Shown here piece by piece: positions 40,349 to 48,025 of a stretch of DNA of 64,000 bases. Both the position numbers and the translations under genes were made by a program. Under the pieces are notes generated by a model. It searched no databases. It was given only the letters and a program-made list of their open reading frames with translations, and was not told where the DNA came from. Origin of the DNA: Microbacterium saccharophilum (GTDB lineage: Bacteria > Actinomycetota > Actinomycetes > Actinomycetales > Microbacteriaceae); assembly GCF_007992455.1 (NCBI RefSeq), contig NZ_BKAH01000001.1:248001-312000 (forward strand). Direction: 5' to 3'. Position 1 is the stretch's first letter. Every line of letters begins with the position of its first letter.

Positions 40349-41655
40349 GAGCAGCATCCCCCGGCCTGGTCGGTGGAGCACACGCCGGTCGCGGGGAGCG
40401 TCAGCGTCACGGTGGATGCCGCGGCGGTGTCGCCGGCGAGCCATGCGACGACGGAGCGCACCTGCTCGTACCCCGTGGCCAGCAGGAAGGTCGGCGCCCG
40501 CCCGTAGGACTTCATCCCCACGATGAAGAACCCCCGCTCGGGGTGCGTGAGCTCACGGAATCCGTGCGGCTCGACGGTGCCGCACGAGTGCACGTTCGGG
40601 TCGATGAGCGGAGCCAGGCGCTTCGGCGCCTCGACGATGTCGTCGAGGTCGAGCCGGACCTCGCGGAGCATATCCAGATCGGGGCGGAAGCCCGTCGCGT
40701 TCACGATGACGTCGGTCTGGTGCCGCACGAGTTCACCGCGTCGGCGTCCGATCAGCACGGCGGCGTCGCCGTCGCGCTCCGCGCGGAGGATCTCGAACCC
40801 GTCCAGCACCGCGATCTCCCCGCGCGCCGCCGCCCGGTCGACCCGGCTGCCGAGGTGGGCACGCCCGGCGAGCTCGTCGTCGGGCGAGGACGACACGCGC
40901 ACCGCCCGTGCGCCCCGGATGAGCCACGTCACCGTCGTCCCCGGCTCGTCGCGCGCCAGCCTCACGAGGGCGAGCAGCGTGTTGGCGGCGGAGTGCCCGG
41001 CGCCCACGACCGTGACGCGGCGGCCGGCGAACGTCGCGCGGTCGCCGTCGAGCACGTCGGGCAGCGCCGCCGTGACGCGGTCGGCGATCGCGTCCAACCC
41101 CAGCAGGTCGAGTCCGTTCGAGGACAGCGGGTTCGGTGAGGTGTACGTCCCCGACGCGTCGATCACGGCGCGCGCCGTCTCCTCGGTGACCGCTCCGGAT
41201 GCGTCGCGCAGCCGGAGCACGAACGGCGTCGCCGCGCGGGCGCGGGTACGGGTGCGGTCCATCCCCTCGCGGGCGACGGCGACGACCTCGACGCCGGTGC
41301 GGATGCGGCGCTTCATCTCGTCGACCTGGGAGAGCGGGACGAGGTACTGCTCGACGAGCTCCGTCCCGGTGGGTGCCCGTTCCGGTGTCGGGAGCACCCA
41401 TCCGCCGGCCGCGAGCAGGCGATGCGATGCCGGGTCGACGAGGTGCTTCCACGGCGAGAAGAGCCGGATGTGACACCACGCGCGGATGCTCGCGGCGACG
41501 TCGTCGCCCGCCTCGTACACGACGACGTCGATTCCGCGCTCGAGGAGGTTCGCGGCCGCGGCGAGGCCGATCGGCCCGGCGCCGATGACCGCGACGGGAA
41601 GGGTCGCCAGCCGGTCGCCGGTGGCGACACGGGGGGTGAGATCGAGCAGGGTCAT
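40345..41655 (-). CDS. arsO: ArsO-like FAD/NADPH-dependent monooxygenase
   Basis: This 436-residue flavoprotein has an N-terminal FAD motif VAVIGAGPIGLAAAANLLERG-like segment (about 21-41), a central NADP motif VVGAGHSAANTLLALV (about 215-230) and the ATGYEQV C-terminal FAD region. It resembles the flavin monooxygenases called ArsO in actinobacterial ars clusters. The C-terminus ends GVCSTDQAGGCCS, three cysteines near the end, suggestive of thiol or arsenical binding. It is first in the minus-strand ars operon. Confidence 0.83.
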   Translation of the reverse strand: MTLLDLTPRVATGDRLATLPVAVIGAGPIGLAAAANLLERGIDVVVYEAGDDVAASIRAWCHIRLFSPWKHLVDPASHRLLAAGGWVLPTPERAPTGTELVEQYLVPLSQVDEMKRRIRTGVEVVAVAREGMDRTRTRARAATPFVLRLRDASGAVTEETARAVIDASGTYTSPNPLSSNGLDLLGLDAIADRVTAALPDVLDGDRATFAGRRVTVVGAGHSAANTLLALVRLARDEPGTTVTWLIRGARAVRVSSSPDDELAGRAHLGSRVDRAAARGEIAVLDGFEILRAERDGDAAVLIGRRRGELVRHQTDVIVNATGFRPDLDMLREVRLDLDDIVEAPKRLAPLIDPNVHSCGTVEPHGFRELTHPERGFFIVGMKSYGRAPTFLLATGYEQVRSVVAWLAGDTAAASTVTLTLPATGVCSTDQAGGCCS

Positions 41656-41690
41656 GCGGACTCCGAAAAGACGGGAAAGGGACAGGAAGA

Positions 41691-41714
41691 GGACATCGAT
41701 GGTCTTCGATGTCC
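41691..41714. promoter_or_regulatory. Perfect 9-bp inverted repeat in the arsO leader
   Basis: GGACATCGA and TCGATGTCC flank six bases. The repeat lies directly downstream of the arsO -10 (41716-41721), covering the expected transcript start, and could be a second operator or an RNA hairpin in the leader. The ATCGA core also occurs in the ArsR dyad at 41730-41745. Confidence 0.55.
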
Positions 41715-41715
41715 A

Positions 41716-41744
41716 GTTCTACCCGGGGTATCGACAGTTGTCAA
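41716..41744 (-). promoter_or_regulatory. Sigma-A type arsO promoter
   Basis: On the minus strand, a perfect TTGACA is followed after exactly 17 bases by TAGAAC. The ArsR-type dyad at 41730-41745 overlaps the -35 completely, so repressor binding would block it. Confidence 0.7.
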
Positions 41745-41745
41745 T
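41730..41745. promoter_or_regulatory. ArsR operator dyad
   Basis: ATCGACA-GT-TGTCAAT is an inverted repeat with six of seven matched pairs. The half TATCGAC recurs as a direct repeat at 41745-41751, giving a second half-site next to the arsR -10. Position over the arsO -35 and upstream of arsR fits repression of both directions. Confidence 0.6.
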
Positions 41746-41751
41746 ATCGAC

Positions 41752-41757
41752 TAGCAT
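41752..41757 (+). promoter_or_regulatory. -10 element of a leaderless arsR transcript
   Basis: TAGCAT lies six bases before the arsR ATG at 41764, which fits a leaderless transcript. The -35 equivalent is weak (TATCGA at 41729-41734, 17 bases upstream) and coincides with the operator. Confidence 0.45.
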
Positions 41758-41763
41758 CAATGC

Positions 41764-42114
41764 ATGGTCACCCTCGAATTGACGGACATCACCGCGGCGA
41801 CGTGCAGCGCTCCGCTGCTGCGGGAGCCGCTGTCAGCCGACGAGGCGGAGACGCTCGCGAAGACGATGAAGGCCCTCGCCGACCCCGCCCGGTTGCGCCT
41901 CCTGTCGATCGTGGCCGCGTCGAAGGACGCCGAGGCGTGCGTGTGCGATCTCATCGAGCCGCTCGGGCTCAGCCAGCCGACGGTCTCGCACCACCTCAAG
42001 ATCCTCACGACCGCCGGGTTCCTCACGCGCAGCAAGCGCGGCACGTGGGCCTACTTCGCCCTCGTGCCGGGTGCCATCGACCGCGTGGCGCACGTGCTGT
42101 CGACGCCGGCCTGA
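41764..42114 (+). CDS. arsR: ArsR family arsenite-responsive repressor
   Basis: This 116-residue winged-helix regulator has the DNA-binding segment LSQPTVSHHLKILTTAGFL (about 75-93) and the metalloid site ACVCDL at about 59-64 (CxC in helix 3), plus an N-terminal C14. It should release DNA on binding As(III). It is divergent from arsO-arsN-arsC and upstream of acr3. The start is set by the leaderless -10. Confidence 0.95.
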   Translation: MVTLELTDITAATCSAPLLREPLSADEAETLAKTMKALADPARLRLLSIVAASKDAEACVCDLIEPLGLSQPTVSHHLKILTTAGFLTRSKRGTWAYFALVPGAIDRVAHVLSTPA

Positions 42115-42124
42115 GGTGCGGGCG

Positions 42125-43234
42125 ATGAGCACGACCTCCGCCCGTCCGGCGCGCCTCGGACCGCTGGACCGTTTCCTGCCGGTCTGGATCCTCCTCGCGA
42201 TGGGCGTCGGCATCGCCCTGGCCGTCTTCGCGCCGGGTTTCGGCGACCTGCTGCACGCGGCATCCATCGGGTCGGTCAGCATCCCGATCGCCATCGGCCT
42301 ACTGGTCATGATGTACCCCGTGCTCGCGAAGGTGCGGTACTCGGATGCCGGCGTGATCGCCCGCGACCGTCGGCTGCTCGTCACCTCGCTCGTCCTGAAC
42401 TGGCTCATCGGGCCGGCCCTCATGTTCGCCCTCGCGTGGCTGCTCCTGCCCGACCTGCCCGAGTACCGCACGGGCCTCATCATCGTGGGGCTCGCGCGGT
42501 GCATCGCGATGGTGCTGATCTGGAACGATCTCGCGTGCGGCGACCGTGAGGCGGCGGCGTTCCTCGTCGCGCTCAACTCCGTCTTCCAGGTGCTCGCGTT
42601 CTCGGCGCTGGGCTGGTTCTACCTTCAGGTGCTCCCGACCTGGCTCGGCCTGCCGACGACGAGCGCGGAGTTCTCGGTGTGGGCGATCACCGTCAGCGTC
42701 CTCGTCTTCCTGGGTGTTCCGCTCCTCGCGGGGTACCTGTCCCGGACCCTCGGCGAGCGCCGGCGCGGTCGCGACTGGTACGAATCGGTGTTCCTGCCGC
42801 GGGTGACCCCGCTGGCCCTCGGCGGGCTGCTCTTCACGATCGTGATGCTCTTCGCGCTGCAGGGCGAGCAGGTGATCGCGCGGCCGCTCGACGTCGCGCG
42901 CATCGCGCTGCCCCTGCTGGCGTACTTCGCGGCCATGTTCCTCGTCGGATTCCTCACGGGTCGGCTCGCCGGTCTCGGCTACGAGCGCACCGCGACCCTC
43001 GCCTTCACCGCAGCGGGGAACAACTTCGAGCTCGCCATCGCGGTGGCGATCGGCACCTTCGGCGCCACGAGCGGCCAGGCGCTCGCCGGGATCGTGGGTC
43101 CGCTCATCGAGGTGCCGGTGCTCGTCGGGCTCGTCTACGTCGCGCTGTGGCTGCGTCCGCGCCTGTTCCCCGGCGGACCGTCCGAGCCGGGAGCGGAATC
43201 GCCCGCCGTGGGAACGCCTATCCTGAGCAGGTGA
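42125..43234 (+). CDS. acr3: Arsenite exporter, Acr3 family
   Basis: This 369-residue transporter has about ten membrane helices and the conserved Acr3 segment GLARCIAMVLIWNDLACGDRE (written as GLARCIAMVLIWN then LACGD, about 120-140) with the essential cysteine, and PLALGGLLFTIV near 238. It expels arsenite (and possibly antimonite) using membrane potential or protons. It is 10 bases downstream of arsR, so both form one transcript. Confidence 0.94.
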   Translation: MSTTSARPARLGPLDRFLPVWILLAMGVGIALAVFAPGFGDLLHAASIGSVSIPIAIGLLVMMYPVLAKVRYSDAGVIARDRRLLVTSLVLNWLIGPALMFALAWLLLPDLPEYRTGLIIVGLARCIAMVLIWNDLACGDREAAAFLVALNSVFQVLAFSALGWFYLQVLPTWLGLPTTSAEFSVWAITVSVLVFLGVPLLAGYLSRTLGERRRGRDWYESVFLPRVTPLALGGLLFTIVMLFALQGEQVIARPLDVARIALPLLAYFAAMFLVGFLTGRLAGLGYERTATLAFTAAGNNFELAIAVAIGTFGATSGQALAGIVGPLIEVPVLVGLVYVALWLRPRLFPGGPSEPGAESPAVGTPILSR

Positions 43235-43259
43235 CGACCGCCGACCCGAGGAACGCCCC

Positions 43260-43607
43260 GTGAACATCACCGCGCTCACGCGTTTCGTCGCCGCCGCCGA
43301 GGAGCTGCACTTCCCGCGCGCGGCGCAGGCCCTCGGCATCCCCCTGCCCGCGCTCTACTCCTCGATCGACAAGCTCGAGGCGGAGGTCGGCCACGCCCTC
43401 TTCACGCGGGACGGCGCCACCCCGCGGCTGACCCCCGCCGGCACGCTCCTCCTCGTCGAGGCGAAGGAGCGGATCGCGGCGGAGCCCGCACCGGAGCAGA
43501 AGCCGACCGCGCCCGCAGGCGGGAAGGCGAAGGCGTCGAAGGGGAAGGGGCGCGCACCGGTCGTCAAGGGACAGCCGAAGCCGTACAAGAAGCGCCAGGG
43601 GCGCTGA
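43260..43607 (+). CDS. Minimal LysR-type HTH protein with basic tail
   Basis: This 115-residue protein begins like a LysR regulator: NITALTRFVAAAEELHFPRA, a winged helix to about residue 62 ending GATPRLTPAGTLLL. The large ligand domain is absent. The last 45 residues are rich in Lys, Pro, Ala and Gly (SKGKGRAPVVKGQPKPYKKR), like a histone-H1-type DNA tail. GTG start with GAGGAA upstream. It may be a small DNA-binding protein, not a complete LysR factor. It follows acr3 by 25 bases. Confidence 0.75.
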   Translation: MNITALTRFVAAAEELHFPRAAQALGIPLPALYSSIDKLEAEVGHALFTRDGATPRLTPAGTLLLVEAKERIAAEPAPEQKPTAPAGGKAKASKGKGRAPVVKGQPKPYKKRQGR

Positions 43608-43611
43608 CCGC

Positions 43612-45273
43612 CTACAGCTCGGTCACCCGCCCGGACTCGACGCGCCAGTGGCGGTCGGTGCGCACGGTCTCCAGCATCCGCCGGTCGTGCGTGACGAGCA
43701 GCAGCGTCCCCTCGTACGTCTCCAGCGCCTCTTCGAGCTGCTCGATCGCCGGGAGATCGAGGTGGTTCGTGGGCTCGTCGAGCACCAGCAGATTGACGCC
43801 GCGCGCCTGCAGGAGGGCCAGTCCCGCCCGCGTCCGCTCCCCCGGCGACAGCTCGTCGACCGGCCGGGTCACATGGTCGGCCTTGAGCCCGAACTTCGCC
43901 AGCAGGGTGCGCACCTCGGCGGAGGGCATCTCGGGGACGGCGGCCTCGAACGCGTCGGCGAGCGGCCGGGCGCCGGCCAGCAGGGAGCGGGCCTGGTCGA
44001 TCTCGCCGATCTGCACGCTCGCGCCGAGACCCGCCGTTCCCTCCTCCGGCGCCTGCTGGCCGAGGAGCGCCCGCAGCAGGGTCGACTTGCCGGCGCCGTT
44101 GGGCCCGGTGATGCCGATGCGCTCCCCCGCGTTGACCTGCAGCGAGACGGGGCCGAGCGTGAAGGAGCCCTGCCGGAGCACGGCGCCGCTCAGCGTCGAG
44201 ACGACCGAGCTGGAACGCGGCGCGGAGCCGATCGTGAACTGGAGCTGCCACTCCTTGCGCGGTTCGTCCACCTCGTCGAGGCGGGCGATGCGGCTCTCCA
44301 TCTGGCGCACCTTCTGCGCCTGCTTCTCGCTGGATTCCGTCGCGGCCTTGCGGCGGATCTTGTCGTTGTCCGGCGACTTCTTCATCGCGTTGCGCACGCC
44401 CTGGCTCGACCATTCCCGCTGCACCCGCGCACGCGCCACGAGGTCGGCCTTCTTGTCGGCGAACTCGTCGTACTTCTCCCGGGCGTGCCGGCGGAGCGTC
44501 GCGCGCTCCTCCAGGTACGAGTCGTAGCCACCCCCGAAGACGCGGTTCGAGCCCTGGGCGAGATCGAGTTCCAGGACGCGCGTGACGCACCGGGCGAGGA
44601 ACTCGCGGTCATGGCTGACGAGCACGACCCCGCCGCGGAGTCCGCGCACGAACGCTTCGAGGCGCTCGAGCCCGTCGAGGTCGAGGTCGTTGGTGGGCTC
44701 GTCGAGGAGGACGATGTCGAAGCGGGAGAGAAGGAGGGCGGCGAGACCCACGCGGGCCGCCTCTCCGCCGGAGAGGGAGGTCATGAGCGCGTCGGCCGGG
44801 TCGTCGCCGAGGTCGAGCCCGAGGTCGGCCAGCACGACGGGGAGGCGTTCGTCGAGGTCGGCGGCACCGCTCGCGAGCCATCGGTCCAGCGCCGTCGAGT
44901 AGGCGTCCGCGGGGTCGACACCGGGCGCGGTCAGGGCGGGGTCGCCGAGTGCCGCCGCTGCGGCATCCATGTCCTTCGTCGCGTCCGCGCAGCCCGTCCG
45001 GCGCGCGATGTAGGCCGCGACGGTCTCTCCCGCGAGGCGCTCGTGCTCCTGGGGAAGCCAGCCGACGAACGCGTCCGCCGGGGCGAGTGACACCGTGCCG
45101 CCCTGCGGCTCGTCGACGCCGCCCAGCAGGCGCAGCAGCGTGGACTTGCCGGCTCCGTTCGCGCCGACGACCCCGATGACGTCGCCGGGGGCGACCGTGA
45201 GGTCGAGCCGGTCGAAGAGAGTGCGGTGACCGTACCCGCCGGCCAGGCTCTGCGCCACGAGTGTTGCGGACAT
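43612..45273 (-). CDS. ABC-F family ATPase (ribosome-associated)
   Basis: This 553-residue protein has two ATPase domains and no membrane segments: Walker A GANGAGKST near 36 and GPNGAGKST near 378, signatures LSGGEAARVGLA and LSPGERTRAGLAL, and Walker B DEPTNDLD and DEPTNHLD. The linker between them (about 250-340) is basic and helical (EKYDEFADKKADL). It belongs to the ABC-F class that act on the ribosome in translation or antibiotic protection; which is unknown. Confidence 0.92.
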   Translation of the reverse strand: MSATLVAQSLAGGYGHRTLFDRLDLTVAPGDVIGVVGANGAGKSTLLRLLGGVDEPQGGTVSLAPADAFVGWLPQEHERLAGETVAAYIARRTGCADATKDMDAAAAALGDPALTAPGVDPADAYSTALDRWLASGAADLDERLPVVLADLGLDLGDDPADALMTSLSGGEAARVGLAALLLSRFDIVLLDEPTNDLDLDGLERLEAFVRGLRGGVVLVSHDREFLARCVTRVLELDLAQGSNRVFGGGYDSYLEERATLRRHAREKYDEFADKKADLVARARVQREWSSQGVRNAMKKSPDNDKIRRKAATESSEKQAQKVRQMESRIARLDEVDEPRKEWQLQFTIGSAPRSSSVVSTLSGAVLRQGSFTLGPVSLQVNAGERIGITGPNGAGKSTLLRALLGQQAPEEGTAGLGASVQIGEIDQARSLLAGARPLADAFEAAVPEMPSAEVRTLLAKFGLKADHVTRPVDELSPGERTRAGLALLQARGVNLLVLDEPTNHLDLPAIEQLEEALETYEGTLLLVTHDRRMLETVRTDRHWRVESGRVTEL

Positions 45274-45372
45274 CCCTCCATCCTCCCATCGAGGGTGGCG
45301 CGGCCCTGCCATCCCCGCCCCCGCCTGTCAAGGCGGGCGCGCTGGGCGGAGCGGCGACCTACCCTCACCGGC

Positions 45373-46581
45373 ATGGATGATTCCGGCACGACCCCTGCCC
45401 GCCGCGTGAACGTCGTCGTGATCGGGGGCGGCAACGGCGGCCTGTCGGTCGCCGGGCGCCTCCGGCGCGCCGGCGTGACGGACATCGTCGTGGTCGAACC
45501 GCAGACCGACCACTACTACAAGCCCCTCTTCTCGCATGTCGCCGGCGGCACGGCCCGCGCGAGCGAGGCGGTGCGCCCGCAGGCAGATGTCACGCCACGC
45601 GGCGTGGAGTGGGTGCAGGATGCCGTCGCCTCCGTCCTGCCCGAGGAGAACCAGGTGACCCTCGGCCACGGCGGCCGCCTGCAATACGAGCACCTCATCG
45701 TCGCGGCGGGAATCCGGCAGGACTGGGATGCCGTTCCCGGGCTCGCGGCCGCCATGCTCTCCCCCGCCGGTGCCTCCAACTACCTGTTCGACCTCGCCGC
45801 GAAGGCATCCCCTCTCCTGCGCGATCTCCGCGCGGGGACGGTCGTCTTCGTCCAGCCGCCCGGCCCCGCCTCCTGCGCGGGTGCCGCCCAGAAGCCGATG
45901 TACCAGGCGTGCGCGTACTGGCAGCGCCTCGGCGTGCTGCCCGGCATCCGGGTCGTCCTCCTCGTTCCGGACCCGACGATCTTCGGCATCCCGGAGATCG
46001 ATGCCGAGCTCGAGCGCAAGGTCGCCGAGTACGGCATCGAGGTGCACACCGCGGCGCGGGTGACCGAGATCGACGCGGAGGCCCGCTCCCTCATCTTCAC
46101 GACCGGCGCCGGCCACGCGCAGACCATCGCCTATGACGCGCTGCTCGTCGAGCCGCCGCAGTCGGCACCGCCCTTCATCGCGGAGAGCGGGCTCGCGGGC
46201 ACGGACTCCGGCGGGTTCGTGGACGTCGATGTGCGGACGCTGCGGCACGCGCGGTTCTCGAACGTCTGGGCGCTCGGCGATGCGGCGGGCACGACGAACT
46301 CGAAGTCCGGCGGCGCCCTCCGCCCGCAGACGAAGGTGCTCGCCCGGAACCTCGTCGCCGTGCTGCGCGGTCGGGAGCCGGAGGCACGCTACGACGGGTA
46401 CGGCGTCTGCCCGTTCACGGTCACCCGCTCCACCGCGGTCTTCGCCGAGTTCGACGGCCAGCGTCGCCTGACCCCCACCCTGTGGCGCACGTCGTACCGG
46501 GAGAGCCGGCGGAACTGGATCATCGACCGCTACGTCTTCCCGCAGGTCTACTGGCACCTGATCCTGCAGGGCCGGGCATGA
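45373..46581 (+). CDS. sqr: Sulfide:quinone oxidoreductase-like flavoprotein
   Basis: This 402-residue FAD enzyme has VVVIGGGNGGLSVAGRL near 14-30 and the SQOR-type motif SCAGAAQKPMYQAC with C168, and a second redox cysteine C346 in GVCPFTV. The two cysteines are 178 residues apart, the same as the catalytic pair of mitochondrial SQOR. It is likely peripheral to the inner membrane and oxidises sulfide to polysulfide with quinone reduction. It stands alone between convergent and divergent genes. Confidence 0.9.
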   Translation: MDDSGTTPARRVNVVVIGGGNGGLSVAGRLRRAGVTDIVVVEPQTDHYYKPLFSHVAGGTARASEAVRPQADVTPRGVEWVQDAVASVLPEENQVTLGHGGRLQYEHLIVAAGIRQDWDAVPGLAAAMLSPAGASNYLFDLAAKASPLLRDLRAGTVVFVQPPGPASCAGAAQKPMYQACAYWQRLGVLPGIRVVLLVPDPTIFGIPEIDAELERKVAEYGIEVHTAARVTEIDAEARSLIFTTGAGHAQTIAYDALLVEPPQSAPPFIAESGLAGTDSGGFVDVDVRTLRHARFSNVWALGDAAGTTNSKSGGALRPQTKVLARNLVAVLRGREPEARYDGYGVCPFTVTRSTAVFAEFDGQRRLTPTLWRTSYRESRRNWIIDRYVFPQVYWHLILQGRA

Positions 46582-46588
46582 GGCGGCC

Positions 46589-46975
46589 TCAGCCAGCCTC
46601 GTCGATCCCGGCGCGCAGGTACTTCGGCGCCTGCGAACGCCACGCCTCCGTCACGAGCTCGCCGAGATGGTCCGCGTCGATGGCGGCCATGCGGAACGCG
46701 ATCTTCGGCTCGCCCCAGCCCGTCGTGCGCGGCAGGAAGACCTCGGGCGCCATCTCGCGGAGCGCGAGCGCATCGAGCGGGTCGGCGACCTTCACGCCGA
46801 CGACGAGCTCGGCGGAGATGACCGCACGGACCTCGGGCGCGATGCTCGGCCACGGGTGGCACTCCCAGGCGTAGAGCTTGCCGCGCACGAACCATGCCGC
46901 CCCGCCCGTGGTCGACCGCTCCTCGCTCCCGGGAAGCGTCGCCGCGATGCGCCGGACGTCGTCGAGGGAGGGCAT
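46589..46975 (-). CDS. MmcQ/YjbR family protein
   Basis: This 128-residue protein has the family pattern: RIAATLPGSEERSTTGGAAWFVRGKLYAW (read as separate motifs near 9-36) and GWGEPKIAFRMA near 85-97. The fold is CyaY-like and some members bind DNA, but function is unclear. The start ATG follows normal MmcQ N-terminus (PSLDDVRRIA). Confidence 0.85.
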   Translation of the reverse strand: MPSLDDVRRIAATLPGSEERSTTGGAAWFVRGKLYAWECHPWPSIAPEVRAVISAELVVGVKVADPLDALALREMAPEVFLPRTTGWGEPKIAFRMAAIDADHLGELVTEAWRSQAPKYLRAGIDEAG

Positions 46976-47004
46976 GGTGCCAGCGTAGGTCGCGGCACCG
47001 ACAG

Positions 47005-47223
47005 TCAGCGGCGGTGCCGGATGCCGAACACGAAGTACGCGGCCGACCCGATCCAGTTGACGAGGATCGCCGGGATCCAGGCCGGCTTCGGCCCGCGCAC
47101 GTCGGCGGCCGAGCGCAGGGCCAGATCCCAGAACGCGAGGAAGGCGAACGCGATCTGCGCGACGCCGATGATGCCGAGCCCGACCTTCGCCGCAGGGGAA
47201 AGGTCCGTCTTCTTCGTGGTCAT
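47005..47223 (-). CDS. Small membrane protein, PLDc_N-like
   Basis: This 72-residue protein has two membrane segments (about 13-33 and 48-66). The conserved W, P and YF residues (KPAWIPAILVN and AAYFVFGIRHRR) match the PLDc_N domain, in which the fold stands alone. GGAGG lies seven bases before the ATG. Function is unknown. Confidence 0.8.
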   Translation of the reverse strand: MTTKKTDLSPAAKVGLGIIGVAQIAFAFLAFWDLALRSAADVRGPKPAWIPAILVNWIGSAAYFVFGIRHRR

Positions 47224-47305
47224 GTCTGTACCTCCGTCGCTGCACGCGCTCCACTCCACGGTAGTGCGCGAGCGACGGCCGTGTGCGGGTTCCGGCGCGA
47301 GCGGC

Positions 47306-47887
47306 TCAGCCGAAGACCGCCCGCCCCAGCGATGCGTCGTTCACGCGCGCGATTAGCGCCGCGGCGCGGTCTTCGGCGACCTGCACGGTCATCCCCGCCT
47401 CGGTGCCGTGCTGCACGGCTTCGAGCGTCGCGGCGTGCGCCTCCAGCTCGCGGCGCACCGCCCCCTCGACGGAGTACGGCACCGTGATCCGCACCATCCG
47501 CATCCGGATGAGCGGCACGCGGTCGGCGCCCCGTAGCGCCTGCGCCACCGCATCCGTGTAGGCGCGGACAAGCCCGCCCGCGCCGAGCTTCACTCCCCCG
47601 AAATAGCGCACGACCGTCGCGAGGACGCCCTCGAGTTCCTGATGCCGCAGCACCTCGAGCATGGGCCGCCCCGCGGTGCCGCTCGGCTCGCCATCGTCGT
47701 GGGCCGCCGAGTGCCCGCCTGCCATGAGCGCCCAGCAGACGTGCCGCGCACCCGGGTGCTCGGCGCGCAGCCCGGCGACGCGCGCGACGGCCTGGTCCCG
47801 ACCGGAGACGGGCTCGACGCATCCGAGGAAGCGACTCCGCTTGACGAGGAGTTCGCTGTGGCCGGGTCCGGTGAGATTGAACGGCAT
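47306..47887 (-). CDS. YigZ/IMPACT family protein
   Basis: This 193-residue protein has the IMPACT N-terminal motif KRSRFLGCVEPVSGRDQA near 16-33, DDGEPSGTAGRPMLEVL near 64-80 and YFGGVKLGAGGLVRAYTDA near 94-112. It belongs to a conserved family linked to translation control or proteolysis. Length is typical. It is divergent from the dehydrogenase gene. Confidence 0.92.
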   Translation of the reverse strand: MPFNLTGPGHSELLVKRSRFLGCVEPVSGRDQAVARVAGLRAEHPGARHVCWALMAGGHSAAHDDGEPSGTAGRPMLEVLRHQELEGVLATVVRYFGGVKLGAGGLVRAYTDAVAQALRGADRVPLIRMRMVRITVPYSVEGAVRRELEAHAATLEAVQHGTEAGMTVQVAEDRAAALIARVNDASLGRAVFG

Positions 47888-48025
47888 CCTCAGACCTCCT
47901 GCCTCACGCCAGAGTACAACCCCGGATGGGACGACCCGCCGAGGTTTAGGCTGGGAACGGAGGACGGGTGAACGAACTCGGAATCGACCGGAGACGCCGT
48001 CTTCCGTTCGAGAGAGGAAGAACCC

